A stretch of DNA of 64,000 bases from Acinetobacter soli (GCF_000760595.1 NZ_BBNM01000009.1:1-64000); one strand, 5' to 3'; positions 8,668 to 18,366 are shown, numbered from the stretch's first letter. Notes: generated by a model not told the origin, from the letters alone. Numbers and translations are program-made.

Positions 8668-9486
8668 ATGACAGAACACACTGCTGACACACAATCATCA
8701 TTAAACCCACTGACTCGCCTAGCGTTATACAGCAAAAAATTTGCGCTGGGTTTGGGCGTTGTTGGAGAAGGATTTTATCTGGTATACCGCCATGGTTTGT
8801 ACAAGCATCCAAATGATCCCGCCAACACACGTTATGTGCAATATTTTTGTCGGCGCTTATGTAAGGTCTTTAATCTCGATGTGCGCGTGCATGGTGAAAT
8901 CCCGCGTGAGCCGGCTTTATGGGTCAGTAATCATATCTCGTGGTTAGATATTGCAGTCTTGGGTTCTGGTGCGCGCGTCTTTTTTCTGTCTAAAGCAGAA
9001 GTGGAAAAGTGGCCGATACTGGGTCAACTCGCCAAAGGCGGTGGCACTTTGTTTATCAAACGTGGTTCGGGAGATTCGATTCGAATTCGCGAGCAAATTA
9101 GCGCATTTTTGAAAAAAGATATTCCGGTGCTGTTTTTTCCCGAGGCAACCACCACCGATGGTAAAACCATTAAACGCGTGCATGGCCGTATATTAGGTGC
9201 TGCACTTGAAGCACAAAAGCCAGTACAGATTTGTCTGATTTGCTATGTTAATCAGCACGGCGAGCTCGATACGGTGGCACCATTTATTGGTGATATGTCT
9301 TTTGTTGAACATGTGAAACGTGTATTGGAAATGCCAAAAGTCGTGGCGCATTTGATGGCACTGCCTGCCATTTCGGTAGAAGGGCATACACTTAAAAGCC
9401 TGACCGATGAAGTTCAGCACAAAATGCACGAAGGCCTTGAAGAATTACATCGGCTAACATTGAAGCAGACGCCACTGACTACATAA
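8668..9486 (+). CDS. Lysophospholipid (1-acyl-glycerol-3-phosphate) acyltransferase
   Basis: A PlsC-type acyltransferase that would add the second acyl chain to lysophosphatidic acid or a related lysolipid at the inner membrane. The HX4D catalytic motif is NHISWLD, followed by the glycerol-phosphate pocket (GTLFIKRGSG) and FPEATTTDG. A hydrophobic stretch near residue 25 could anchor it. The frame is open from 8566, but the first ~34 residues do not look like the family; the ATG at 8668 gives 272 residues. No strong ribosome-binding site precedes either start, so the N-terminus is uncertain. Confidence 0.88.
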   Translation: MTEHTADTQSSLNPLTRLALYSKKFALGLGVVGEGFYLVYRHGLYKHPNDPANTRYVQYFCRRLCKVFNLDVRVHGEIPREPALWVSNHISWLDIAVLGSGARVFFLSKAEVEKWPILGQLAKGGGTLFIKRGSGDSIRIREQISAFLKKDIPVLFFPEATTTDGKTIKRVHGRILGAALEAQKPVQICLICYVNQHGELDTVAPFIGDMSFVEHVKRVLEMPKVVAHLMALPAISVEGHTLKSLTDEVQHKMHEGLEELHRLTLKQTPLTT

Positions 9487-11110
9487 AGCCTTCGATCGGT
9501 AACCAAGAGACCAGCTTAATCCCCGCCTTTTGCCACCATTTCATACGAGGTTCCTTGGTATATACCTTGGTACCCGTCGGAGTTTGGCGATACCAGTTGA
9601 TTTTATGGTTGGCATCGAGCACCAATTTATACGCATATTTGGTCAGTTGCTGATCCATGGTTTGATGTACTGCTTGTGCCAGCGGCGGGCTATTGAGTAC
9701 AACACCAATTTCAGTGTTTAAGTACGATGAGCGTGGATCGAAATTAAATGAGCCAATAAACACCTGTTTTTGATCGACTTCCATTAATTTGGCGTGCAGG
9801 CTTGAGCGGCTCAAACCTTTCATGCTGACTTTGGCCTTCTTCACCAATTCATCGGTATATTTGTCCATGTCTTCTTTTTCAAGCGATGGCAAAAACTCGT
9901 ATAATTGCACACCGTTTTCTAATAGCTGCTGACGGTATTTGGCATAAAAAGCATGCACTACGGGCACATCGTTGGCTTTAAATGAATTGGTCAGTACCCG
10001 AATTTTGATGCCTTCATTGGCCAGGTTGGTCAAACGCTTGGCGCCTTCTTTTTCAGGTACGAAGTACGCCGAAATCAAATCTAAATTTTCTTGCGGCTTT
10101 TCAATGTTCTTGATCAATTGAAAGTTGAGATGCTGTTCTTTCTTGGCCTTGGCCCGAATTTTATCTGGAGAGTCTTTCACAACAGTCGCTTTAACCCAGT
10201 CTAACTGGATATTGTTGTTGAGCCACTGGTCAAAAGCATGCGAACGAGTGGTGAGATCCAGATAGTTTTGTACACTGACCTTGCTAAAGTACTGATCGAG
10301 TTGCTGCTTTAAATCTGGATAGCGTAAACGGTGCTGATCTGAGTTGACAATATTTTGTACCGAGTAGGCGTATTTATCGTTCCAGTATTCGTCAAACGAC
10401 GAGACAATATCATCCACGGCAGCGCCTACGAGCAATACGTCGACATCAGAAAACTGGTAGTTGTCGCTCACGTTATAATACTGATTGGTCATGTTGCGCC
10501 CGCCAATCAGTGCCACCTGATTATCGGCGATAAAGCTCTTGTTATGCATGCGTCGATTGATGCGCTTTAAATCTAGCACCATATCCATGGCGCGGTATTG
10601 ACGAAAGCGGTAGGGATTAAACAGTTTTACGTTGATATTTTGGTGCTGCGACAGCGCCAGTAATACGCCTTCCATTTTTTTAGCATTGTTATCATCAATG
10701 AGTAAGCGTACTTTGACGCCACGATCGGCAGCACGAATTAAGGCATGTAGCGCCAGTGCACCAATTTTATCGTTATCCCAAATATAGTATTGTAGATCGA
10801 GAGACTTTTCAGCCTTGTCAATGAGTCTCAAGCGCGCAGCCAATGCCTCTAAGGGCTCGTACAGTACATGATAGCCTGTCAGATCTGGATTCTGCTGCTT
10901 AAGCGGCGTAATAATTTTTGAGAGTGTGGTGTCTGACGTATCTACTTGATTGGCATACTGAGCCACTTCTGGGCCTGGTTTGGGCAGTGTGCTACATCCA
11001 CTCACTCCAAGCACACCAATGAAGGCGCAGGCAACCATAGCACGCGGTATTGCGTAACCGTGTGTCATGGATTTGAAACCTTGTACAGGAGTTTTAGATG
11101 ATTTCGCCAT
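9479..11110 (-). CDS. Phospholipase D-family lipoprotein (cardiolipin synthase-like)
   Basis: A phospholipase D superfamily protein with two HKD half-sites: HNKSFIADN with GGRN behind it, and HAKLMEVDQ with GSFN behind it. This is the layout of ClsC-type cardiolipin synthases and periplasmic PLD-like proteins. The N-terminus carries a hydrophobic signal ending in a lipobox (LGVSGC), so it is probably a lipoprotein. The ATG at 11108-11110 gives 543 residues; an internal ATG at 11066-11068 would give a more typical short signal peptide and is a real alternative. The gene converges on the acyltransferase gene and overlaps its end by 8 bp. A role in phospholipid remodelling is inferred. Confidence 0.87.
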   Translation of the reverse strand: MAKSSKTPVQGFKSMTHGYAIPRAMVACAFIGVLGVSGCSTLPKPGPEVAQYANQVDTSDTTLSKIITPLKQQNPDLTGYHVLYEPLEALAARLRLIDKAEKSLDLQYYIWDNDKIGALALHALIRAADRGVKVRLLIDDNNAKKMEGVLLALSQHQNINVKLFNPYRFRQYRAMDMVLDLKRINRRMHNKSFIADNQVALIGGRNMTNQYYNVSDNYQFSDVDVLLVGAAVDDIVSSFDEYWNDKYAYSVQNIVNSDQHRLRYPDLKQQLDQYFSKVSVQNYLDLTTRSHAFDQWLNNNIQLDWVKATVVKDSPDKIRAKAKKEQHLNFQLIKNIEKPQENLDLISAYFVPEKEGAKRLTNLANEGIKIRVLTNSFKANDVPVVHAFYAKYRQQLLENGVQLYEFLPSLEKEDMDKYTDELVKKAKVSMKGLSRSSLHAKLMEVDQKQVFIGSFNFDPRSSYLNTEIGVVLNSPPLAQAVHQTMDQQLTKYAYKLVLDANHKINWYRQTPTGTKVYTKEPRMKWWQKAGIKLVSWLPIEGFM

Positions 11111-11218
11111 AATACGTACAAACAAAAATCTGGGCTAGAGTATAATTATTCCATATCTAAAGATAAATAAATGAAATAAAGATGTCTGAGCACGATCTTA
11201 TTTCCTTTGAGAGCAGGT

Positions 11219-12229
11219 ATGTCGAATTCTAGTTCAATCATTTTTTACTTCTATATATGTTTTGTGCTGTTAGCAGTTTGGGCTATTGCACAGGCTTGGT
11301 TGAGTCAATCACGTACCGAGACTATTCATCCCTTTAAAGCGTTCGTTCATTTATTGGTGTTTTATCTGTCTTATCTCTTGTATCCCTTGGCGCTGTTTAG
11401 TACTTACGCGGGATGGACCGGATACTACAGTTCTCAGCAGGCAATTTTTATATGTGTCTTGAGCCTTGTATTGATTTACGCCCGTTTTATCGAGCCGCAT
11501 TTTATTCATGTACATCACCATCAATATCGTCTTAATCCCGAGCAACCTTTTCATACACCCGTTAAGGTGGCACTGATTGCCGATTTGCATATTGGACTAT
11601 TTTCTGGGCATGAACGTCAGCTGCGTACACTGGTGAAAAAGCTCAATCAGTTACAGCCAGACTTGGTGGTGGTCGCTGGCGACTGGACTTACGAACCTGA
11701 AAATACATTGGTAGAGGAGCTGAAAATACTCAGTGAAATTCAGGCACCCGTTTATTCGGTACCGGGTAATCATGATGAACAGTATCCTGGTCCTCCGATT
11801 CAGCAATTACTGAAAAATGCGCTTGAAAGTAATAATGTGATAGATATTGAAGGAAAAATTATCGATTTTGACGAATTTCGTTTGATTGGCATCGGTGATT
11901 TATGGGCCGGCAAAACCGACATGCGTGCCATGCCTGATTTGCCACAGGATAAACCGTGGTTAATTCTTTCGCATAATCCGGATACCGTCGATATGGTGCC
12001 AGCCTTGCCTACACGTCCTTTAATGCTTTCTGGGCATACCCACGGTGGTCAAATTGAATTGCCTTGGGTTACCAGCTACATTATGAAAAAAGTTTCGATT
12101 TTAGGCCACAAAAAGGGCCTATATACACACGAACATGCCGATGTTTTTGTGACAGTTGGCACCGGGATGGTGGGGATTCCGTTTCGTTTTCGGGTACCTC
12201 CAACCATCGATATGATTGAGTTAATTTAA
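11219..12229 (+). CDS. Membrane-associated metallophosphoesterase
   Basis: A 336-residue metallophosphoesterase. The first ~100 residues hold about three hydrophobic helices. The catalytic domain follows with ALIADLHIG, VVAGDWT, the PGNHDE motif and the late LSGHTHGGQIELP, all metal-binding motifs of the calcineurin-like superfamily (YkuE/YaeI-like). YaeI-type members act on membrane phospholipids such as lipid A precursors, but the substrate here is not known. The ATG at 11219 is preferred to a TTG 12 bases earlier. Confidence 0.88.
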   Translation: MSNSSSIIFYFYICFVLLAVWAIAQAWLSQSRTETIHPFKAFVHLLVFYLSYLLYPLALFSTYAGWTGYYSSQQAIFICVLSLVLIYARFIEPHFIHVHHHQYRLNPEQPFHTPVKVALIADLHIGLFSGHERQLRTLVKKLNQLQPDLVVVAGDWTYEPENTLVEELKILSEIQAPVYSVPGNHDEQYPGPPIQQLLKNALESNNVIDIEGKIIDFDEFRLIGIGDLWAGKTDMRAMPDLPQDKPWLILSHNPDTVDMVPALPTRPLMLSGHTHGGQIELPWVTSYIMKKVSILGHKKGLYTHEHADVFVTVGTGMVGIPFRFRVPPTIDMIELI

Positions 12230-12247
12230 TGACTAAACACTCCTCAA

Positions 12248-13027
12248 TTAAGTGATCCAGAATAGAATGGCGATAATAATCAGTCCAATGCAAAACAGCA
12301 AAACAAGCTTAGACATGTCTTTTTTCTTGGTCTGATCTTCAATGCCATGCATCTGATTGGGCATGACAGGCCGAGATGCGAATGTATTGGGATGACGACA
12401 GGTATTGTTGCTTTCTAACAAAGACGAAGAAGATGAACCTTCTACCTCATTTCGACGTTTGATCAAATCAATAAAACATGCATCTAGACTCGAGTAGGTG
12501 CGCCTATAAAATTGCTGCATGATTTGATTCCAATGAGGGTGCTGTTCATCAATCCGCTGTTTTTGACCATTTGAATCAATAACATGCATGGTGCGTTTGC
12601 TATAATCGACCTGTATTCTTTCATAACTTAAAGGTGAAGACGCTAAGGGGGGATTTGGCTCTAGCCAGTCATCCATTTGATCTGGATCTTGTTCGATCAG
12701 ATCCACTGCTTGTTTGGCATCTTGCAAGGAGTAACCACCGTGATCAACCAGATATTTGATGGCTTTGATCTTGTCGCCGTTTTCAATGAGTCCGATCAGT
12801 TCATCTAACTGGGTTTCATTGAGCCTAGAGTCCAAGGCGATACTGGATGTTGTTGAGGGCGAAGAGAATAAAATTTCAGGCTGCTGCTCGATTTGATCTG
12901 CCAGCATTTTTGCTTGCTGCAAGGAGCAGTGTGTGTGATCCACTATGTATTTCACGGCAGCAACTTTCTGGCCGTGCTGGATCAACTTTGAAACATCTTG
13001 GCGTTGTTTTGGAGTAAGGGTTTGCAT
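12248..13027 (-). CDS. Protein with two L7/L12-C-terminal-like repeats and a C-terminal membrane anchor
   Basis: A 259-residue protein with two ~45-residue repeats near the N-terminus, each following the pattern L-x2-G-x-K-x-A-x-KY-hydrophobic-VDH, then a SLQxAK helix ending in Ile-Glu-Gln. This matches the helix-turn-helix core of the ribosomal L7/L12 C-terminal domain (KxxAIKxVR...LKEAKxxVE). A polar, Ser/Asn-rich middle and one C-terminal transmembrane helix (LVLLFCIGLIIIAILFWIT) follow. It is not a ribosomal protein. L7/L12-like domains occur in scattered bacterial proteins of unknown role; function is unknown here too. Confidence 0.75.
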   Translation of the reverse strand: MQTLTPKQRQDVSKLIQHGQKVAAVKYIVDHTHCSLQQAKMLADQIEQQPEILFSSPSTTSSIALDSRLNETQLDELIGLIENGDKIKAIKYLVDHGGYSLQDAKQAVDLIEQDPDQMDDWLEPNPPLASSPLSYERIQVDYSKRTMHVIDSNGQKQRIDEQHPHWNQIMQQFYRRTYSSLDACFIDLIKRRNEVEGSSSSSLLESNNTCRHPNTFASRPVMPNQMHGIEDQTKKKDMSKLVLLFCIGLIIIAILFWIT

Positions 13028-13107
13028 ATTATTCTGATCATTATTGATGCGTTGATCTTATTGTTTAAAAGAATCATTTGGGAAAACAGTGGCTTTTTGT
13101 AGCGGTA

Positions 13108-13134
13108 TAAAAAAACCAGCCTAAGCTGGTTTCT
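13108..13134 (-). terminator. Intrinsic terminator after the MHS transporter gene
   Basis: AAACCAGC / GCTGGTTT inverted repeat, followed on the minus strand by seven T, 16 bp beyond the transporter stop. Confidence 0.85.
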
Positions 13135-13149
13135 TAGAACGATAAACAC

Positions 13150-14460
13150 TTAAATCTGATTGTTAACATCTTGGTCTTTGGTTTCACGAATCAGTAAAAA
13201 GGCAAGCAGAGACAGCAAAGATGCGGCAGACATATACCAACCAACTGCCTGTAAGCCATAACCTTCTGCAAGTTTTGTTGCAATGAGTGGCGCAAACGAT
13301 GCACCAAAGATACCTGCAAGGTTAAAGGTGAGGGCAGAACCGGTATAACGAACGGATGTTGGGAATAATTCTGACAATACTGTACCAATCGGCCCGTAGG
13401 TCAGCCCCATAATTGAAAGACCTATGCACAAAAACAGGAACACAAAAAAAGTACTGCCCGATTCAAGCAACGGCGCAAACAATAGACCAAACACTGCTGC
13501 TGCCAAACAAATGCCAACCGATGTTTTTTTACGGCCAAATTTTTCGGCCATAACAGCAGAAATTGGAATAAACGCAGCAAAGCAAAGTGTTGCAATCAGT
13601 TGAAGCTCTAAAAATTCGCCTCGTGCATAGCCAAGTTTATTGGTGCCCCAATTCAGAGCAAATACGGTGGTTAAGTAAAACACCACAAAGGTACAAATGG
13701 CTGCAATAGTACCTAAAACCAGCTTAGAGAAATGTTTGGTAATAACTTCTTTAAATGGAATATTGACTTCTTTTTGCTTGTCGAGCACTTTTTGGAATGC
13801 AGGTGTTTCGTGTAGTTTCAAACGAATATACAAACCCACAAGCACCAAGACTGCACTGGCAATAAAGGGAATACGCCAGCCCCACTGCATAAAGGCAGCG
13901 TCCGACATAAAGGCACCCAAGGCCAAAAATGAGCCCGTGGCCAGAATAAAGCCGATTGGTGCGCCAAGCTGCGGGAACATGCCATACCATGCCCGTTTGC
14001 CTTCTGGTGCATTTTCGGTTGCCAGTAAGACTGCGCCACTCCACTCACCACCTAAACCCAGCCCTTGCCCTAAACGACACAGTGCCAGCAATAACGGTGC
14101 CACAATGCCGATTTGGGCATAGGTTGGCAGCAGGCCGATACAGACCGTAGAAATCCCCATCGTTAAGAGTGCAGCCACGAGCGTTGCCTTACGTCCAATT
14201 CGGTCGCCCAAATGACCGAACAAAGCCGCACCGATTGGGCGGGCAATAAAGGCAATTGCAAAGGTGGCCAGCGACTGCACGATGGCTGCACTGCCACTAC
14301 TTGCTGGAAAGAACAAATGCGGAAAAATGATGACCGCGGCGGTGGCGTAAATATAGAAATCAAAAAATTCGATGGTGGTGCCCACAAGACTGGCGAATAA
14401 AACGCGAGTTTTAGAATTTGTGGCAATTTCAGGATTTGCTGTAGTTGTGGTTGACGACAT
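13150..14460 (-). CDS. MFS transporter, metabolite:H+ symporter (MHS/ProP-like) family
   Basis: A 436-codon major facilitator protein with twelve predicted membrane helices. The first-helix signature GTTIEFFDFYIYATAA and the loop motif GHLGDRIGRKATL place it in the metabolite:H+ symporter group (ProP, ShiA, KgtP relatives), which import organic acids or zwitterions by proton symport. The substrate cannot be read from sequence. The ATG at 14458-14460 has an AAGG ribosome-binding site. The frame is open to 14568, but that extension is basic and unlike the family. Monocistronic with its own terminator. Confidence 0.88.
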   Translation of the reverse strand: MSSTTTTANPEIATNSKTRVLFASLVGTTIEFFDFYIYATAAVIIFPHLFFPASSGSAAIVQSLATFAIAFIARPIGAALFGHLGDRIGRKATLVAALLTMGISTVCIGLLPTYAQIGIVAPLLLALCRLGQGLGLGGEWSGAVLLATENAPEGKRAWYGMFPQLGAPIGFILATGSFLALGAFMSDAAFMQWGWRIPFIASAVLVLVGLYIRLKLHETPAFQKVLDKQKEVNIPFKEVITKHFSKLVLGTIAAICTFVVFYLTTVFALNWGTNKLGYARGEFLELQLIATLCFAAFIPISAVMAEKFGRKKTSVGICLAAAVFGLLFAPLLESGSTFFVFLFLCIGLSIMGLTYGPIGTVLSELFPTSVRYTGSALTFNLAGIFGASFAPLIATKLAEGYGLQAVGWYMSAASLLSLLAFLLIRETKDQDVNNQI

Positions 14461-14603
14461 AAATAACCTTACACTTCTTAAAATAAATTCGTTTTTTTGG
14501 AAGCGTAATTTTTTAAAAAAGCGATAATTTCTTAAAAAAGTAGCGACAGTTTGCTGCTGATAACGCAAGAAATCAGGGTCACTGAAATTTCAGGCTTTAT
14601 CGG

Positions 14604-15245
14604 CTAAATCACGTACCAGTAGATCGCAAAGAAGTGTGATCCTGCACCTAACAGTACAAAAAGATGCCAGATGGCATGGGTATATCTTACCTTTTTTAAA
14701 GCATAAAACAATGCTCCAATCGTATAAGCCGCGCCACCAAAAATCAGTAAATTCAAGGCATCTGAACCAAGAAACTTGCGCATATCATCGACGACCAGTA
14801 CAGCCAGCCAGCCCATCACCAAATAGGCTGCCAGCGAGATCTTTTGAAAACGATGAATAAACACCAACTTAAACAAAGTACCGATCAAGGCAATGATCCA
14901 AAGTGCAATTAGAAGATAGGTGGCTTTGGCTGTTGGAATCGCAATACTCAAAAAGGGCGTGTAGGTGCCCGCGATCAGATAATAAATGGCTGTATGATCG
15001 AGCTTTTTGTACCAGTGACGTTTTTCTTGGGTTTTAGCAAAGTGATACAGCGTGGAGCTACTAAACAGCAACACCAAGCTTAAGGCATAGACCAGCAGCC
15101 CGATCCATTGCGCTAAGGGTAAGCTGCTACCTTTGATCAGTAAAAAAACTGCTCCGATCACCGCGAGGCCTGCACCGAGTGCATGACTCCATGCATTGAG
15201 CTGTTCTTCAAGCGGATCGTAATCTTGCACAGGAGATTGAGCCAT
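14604..15245 (-). CDS. Hemolysin III / TrhA (PAQR) family membrane protein
   Basis: A 213-residue, seven-helix membrane protein of the PAQR/hemolysin III family. Conserved points are the early NAWSHALGAGLAVIG helix, SSTLYHF, a LDHTAIYYLIAGTYTPF segment and the final HAIWHLFVLLGAGSHFFA; the Ser, Asp and three His are the putative zinc-dependent hydrolase site. Bacterial members (YqfA/TrhA) are linked to membrane-fluidity homeostasis. The name hemolysin reflects history rather than demonstrated toxicity. Confidence 0.92.
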   Translation of the reverse strand: MAQSPVQDYDPLEEQLNAWSHALGAGLAVIGAVFLLIKGSSLPLAQWIGLLVYALSLVLLFSSSTLYHFAKTQEKRHWYKKLDHTAIYYLIAGTYTPFLSIAIPTAKATYLLIALWIIALIGTLFKLVFIHRFQKISLAAYLVMGWLAVLVVDDMRKFLGSDALNLLIFGGAAYTIGALFYALKKVRYTHAIWHLFVLLGAGSHFFAIYWYVI

Positions 15246-15347
15246 TCATTATTCTTTCTATTAAAAATACACTTGTATAGTAATTCAATTTTGTTTTTAA
15301 AGTAAGTCGATTTAAACTATGTTGCTTAACACACAAGGTTTTTGATT

Positions 15348-16571
15348 ATGTCCGTTCAGGCTTCCGAAATATCATCGCAACAACAGTTCCTTGAACTCAT
15401 TCAAGAATCGATTGAAAATCAAGAATTTGATCGTTTAATCTTGAGTCAGTATAAAGGTGATGAGCCTGAGCTGGAGAAAATTACGTGTCGTGTTGTGGAA
15501 TTGCAACAACAAGTTAAACTCAATGTGCTTTACCATTACACCACCAAAGATGTGACCAAAAACTACCCGCTAGATGAAGCACTTGATTGTATCGAATCTT
15601 ATTTGGCAGCGTGTAAGCAGGCGAATCTGTTTAGCTCGCGCGTAGATGCACAACTGAAAAAAAATAAAAAGAAGGCCATGCTCACCGTACAACAGCGTCA
15701 GCCAAACCGTACTCAACCTGCCACGACACTACAGCATAATCGAGAAAAACAGCGTTATATCGATGCCAGTGCACCGTTTTTACAGGGGCTCGGTATTAGT
15801 GACAGTCATGGCAAAATCATTCCGGCGATGGCCAGAAAATGGAAACAAATTAATAAATTTATTGAAATTTTTTCTCATGCCTATGAGCAAATTTCGCTGA
15901 AAGACAACACCATCAAGATTGTCGATTTTGGTTCAGGCAAGGGCTATCTAACGTTTGCTTTATATGATTATTTGCAACAGCAAACCCAGACTCAGCCACA
16001 GATTACAGGCGTTGAGTTACGTTCGGCTTTGGTCGAGTTTTGTGAACAGCTTGCACTAAAATCAGAATTTGATCATCTTGATTTTTTTGAAGGTGATGTA
16101 CGAACCTATCAACCTGAACGCTTAGATGTAATGATCGCGCTGCATGCCTGTGACATCGCCACAGATTTTGCCATTCATACCGGTATTCGGCTCAATGCCT
16201 CGATGATCATGTGCGCACCTTGCTGTCATAAGGAAATCCGGCCGCAATTACAAAGCCCGAAAGTGCTTAAGCCGATGCTGCAATTTGGTATCCATGCGGG
16301 TCAGCAGGCCGAAATGCTCACTGATACCTTACGTGCCTTGTTGCTCAAGGCGCATGGCTATGACGTTAAGGTCTTTGAATTTGTTTCACTTGAGCATACC
16401 AGTAAAAACAAAATGATTTTGGCCACCAAGCGTGAACAGAATGAACAGCCAGATGCACACATCTTGGAACAGATTCAGGCATTAAAACAGATGTATGGTA
16501 TAGAGAAACAAACCTTAGAATTGCTATTAAACGATCAGATCGCGATTGAAAATGTAGGATGTAAATGTTAA
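15348..16571 (+). CDS. SAM-dependent methyltransferase (Methyltransf_32-like)
   Basis: A 407-residue class I methyltransferase. The N-terminal ~170 residues are a family-specific domain with a basic stretch (KKNKKKAML). The SAM-binding motif I is KIVDFGSGKGYLTFALYDYL, and the conserved LHACDIATD and CAPCCHKEIRPQL follow; this combination is typical of the PF13679/METTL25-like group, some of which act on RNA or protein. The target here is unknown. AAGG lies about nine bases before the ATG at 15348. The next gene starts directly after its stop. Confidence 0.85.
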   Translation: MSVQASEISSQQQFLELIQESIENQEFDRLILSQYKGDEPELEKITCRVVELQQQVKLNVLYHYTTKDVTKNYPLDEALDCIESYLAACKQANLFSSRVDAQLKKNKKKAMLTVQQRQPNRTQPATTLQHNREKQRYIDASAPFLQGLGISDSHGKIIPAMARKWKQINKFIEIFSHAYEQISLKDNTIKIVDFGSGKGYLTFALYDYLQQQTQTQPQITGVELRSALVEFCEQLALKSEFDHLDFFEGDVRTYQPERLDVMIALHACDIATDFAIHTGIRLNASMIMCAPCCHKEIRPQLQSPKVLKPMLQFGIHAGQQAEMLTDTLRALLLKAHGYDVKVFEFVSLEHTSKNKMILATKREQNEQPDAHILEQIQALKQMYGIEKQTLELLLNDQIAIENVGCKC

Positions 16572-17021
16572 ATGACTGAAAACGTTACATCAAACTTGCA
16601 ACTTGATCTTCAAATCGGAGATTGGCGCAGCCTCAAACAGGATGCCAAATATATTCGGACACTGGTATTTATTGAGGAGCAACATATTCCTGAACAAGAG
16701 GAATGGGATGATCAAGATCAGGTTTCGCAGCATTTTGTGATCTATCACGATGGTCAGCCAATTGCCACAGCGCGCTTGCTTCCAGATCGTAGTATTGGGC
16801 GCGTGGCGGTTTTAAAAGCGTATCGCAGTATGAAGATTGGACAGCAGCTTATGCAGGCCATGATTGATTATGCAAGGCAGCATAACTTGCCTGATTTAAA
16901 ACTTTCTGCGCAAGTCTATGCAACAGGTTTTTACACACGTTTGGGCTTCGTTCAACGCGGTGAAACTTATGACGATTGCGGAATCGAACATATTGAGATG
17001 TTTTTATCTTTAACTACATAG
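16572..17021 (+). CDS. GNAT family N-acetyltransferase (ElaA-like)
   Basis: A 149-residue GCN5-related acetyltransferase. It has the N-terminal IRTLVFIEEQHIPEQEEWD segment seen in ElaA/YjcF-type proteins, a RVAVLKAYRSMKIGQQLM acetyl-CoA loop, and the closing FYTRLGF motif. The ATG directly abuts the methyltransferase stop codon, so the two are translationally coupled and may act together. Substrate unknown. Confidence 0.87.
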   Translation: MTENVTSNLQLDLQIGDWRSLKQDAKYIRTLVFIEEQHIPEQEEWDDQDQVSQHFVIYHDGQPIATARLLPDRSIGRVAVLKAYRSMKIGQQLMQAMIDYARQHNLPDLKLSAQVYATGFYTRLGFVQRGETYDDCGIEHIEMFLSLTT

Positions 17022-17166
17022 ACATTAAGTAGCGCTTGGGTGTGATGGTTCCTTGGGGAAATCAGGAATTAAGCATCCATGATCTATTGTCCAATCGGTT
17101 AGTCGGTTAGTATTTTGGAAAGATCAGAACGAATTGATCTGATCTCAACCGAGTTAAGCCATCCCT

Positions 17167-18024
17167 TTATTTAAGCGATTGCCATGCTTCCATGGCGGCG
17201 TAGCCAGTTTCTTGACCCACCCGATAAGTATATTCGAGTTTTTTACGATCTTTACAGAGTCGACTGGCCAAGCCTTTTTTGTTGGGAACACACACCTCCA
17301 AAATACGCTGCTCGTTTGGCTGACGTAAAAAGTTCACTGAGTCGTTATAGCGTAAACAGCGCGCTTGGAGACTTGAGGCAAAACCATGGTGGTGTTTGAG
17401 CATGTACTTGGCCAAGAACTGATCGCCCTTACTGCTGGTTTTGGCATAATGTTGCGGCCGTGTACGAATCACCATGAGTGCATTGACATTGTGTTGTTGC
17501 GCGGCCCATTGAACTGGTAGGGCATCGGCCACACCGCCATCAAAATACGGTTCACCCATAATGTCGACAGGCTGTCGGGTGAGCACAGGAATGGTACTTG
17601 AGGCACGAAGGGCGCTGAGCAGATTGTCCTTTCCTGCACGTAGATATTCGGCACGACCACTTCGTGCATGCGTCAGCACCATATAAAAGTCGGGATTTTG
17701 GGCAAAGAGTGTCTGCTGATCGAGTGGGCGTTCTGCTTCACCCACCTGCCACATCCATTCAAGATCGATTAAATCGCCGCCCTTTAAAAAGCGTTTATAG
17801 CTGATAAATTCTGGACGCAAAGAATGATCGATATAAAACTGAAGCGTGCGACCGTGTTGACCAGCCAAATAGTTGGCCAGATTGGTCGAGCCTGATGACA
17901 CCCCGACATACAGATCAAAGGGATTAAACTGTTTTTCTAAAAAGGCATCGAGTACACCTGCGGTAAAGGCACCGCGCATACCGCCGCCTTCAACGATAAG
18001 TGCTTGACGTTGGGGAGTAGACAC
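17167..18024 (-). CDS. Patatin-like phospholipase family protein
   Basis: A 285-residue patatin-fold serine hydrolase. The oxyanion-hole motif is EGGGMRGAF, the nucleophile elbow is GVSSGS (GxSxG), and the catalytic Asp is in FDGGVADALPV, together giving the Ser-Asp dyad. There is no signal peptide, so it should be cytoplasmic. It resembles E. coli YjjU more than exported patatins. A lysophospholipase or lipase role is inferred. It converges on the acetyltransferase gene across a 145-bp gap. Confidence 0.88.
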   Translation of the reverse strand: MSTPQRQALIVEGGGMRGAFTAGVLDAFLEKQFNPFDLYVGVSSGSTNLANYLAGQHGRTLQFYIDHSLRPEFISYKRFLKGGDLIDLEWMWQVGEAERPLDQQTLFAQNPDFYMVLTHARSGRAEYLRAGKDNLLSALRASSTIPVLTRQPVDIMGEPYFDGGVADALPVQWAAQQHNVNALMVIRTRPQHYAKTSSKGDQFLAKYMLKHHHGFASSLQARCLRYNDSVNFLRQPNEQRILEVCVPNKKGLASRLCKDRKKLEYTYRVGQETGYAAMEAWQSLK

Positions 18025-18040
18025 AATAAAAACTCAAAAA

Positions 18041-18271
18041 TTAGGGTTGTTGCGAAGCGGGAGCATGGGTATTTTGGGGTGCAACAGGCGCAACTGACGC
18101 ATGGGAAGTATCGTGCTTTTGGCGTTGCTGACTAGGCATGTAATCGGGTTCGCTGCTCATGGCGAAATATAAAAAAGTGAAAAAAATGGTGGTAATTACC
18201 CCCACAATCATAACGAATTTCCAGCCTAATCCGGTAGATTCCGCATCATTAGAATGATTTGTTCGGTTCAT
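18041..18271 (-). CDS. Small single-pass membrane protein
   Basis: A 76-residue protein: short polar N-terminus, one membrane helix (FVMIVGVITTIFFTFLYFAM), and a Gln/His/Ala/Pro-rich tail predicted to be disordered. The ATG at 18269-18271 is preferred; the frame is open to 18403, but the extra residues are not plausible and run into the intergenic hairpin. It ends 16 bp upstream of the patatin-like gene on the same strand, so they may be co-transcribed. No family recognised. Confidence 0.6.
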   Translation of the reverse strand: MNRTNHSNDAESTGLGWKFVMIVGVITTIFFTFLYFAMSSEPDYMPSQQRQKHDTSHASVAPVAPQNTHAPASQQP

Positions 18272-18366
18272 ACTTAGCCGTCCACATGCAGAGCATAATG
18301 AAAACAGCGTTATAGCATATTTTGCTGATGTGAACTGTGTTAAATCATCATACTTCAGCCATACAA

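Noticed and set aside
13751-14426. Several frames on both strands within the MHS transporter
   Set aside because: Shadows of a GC-richer membrane gene; none has family features.
17022-17166. GATCAGA/TCTGATC inverted repeat in the convergent gap
   Set aside because: Short stem, long loop and no T-tract; too weak to call a terminator.
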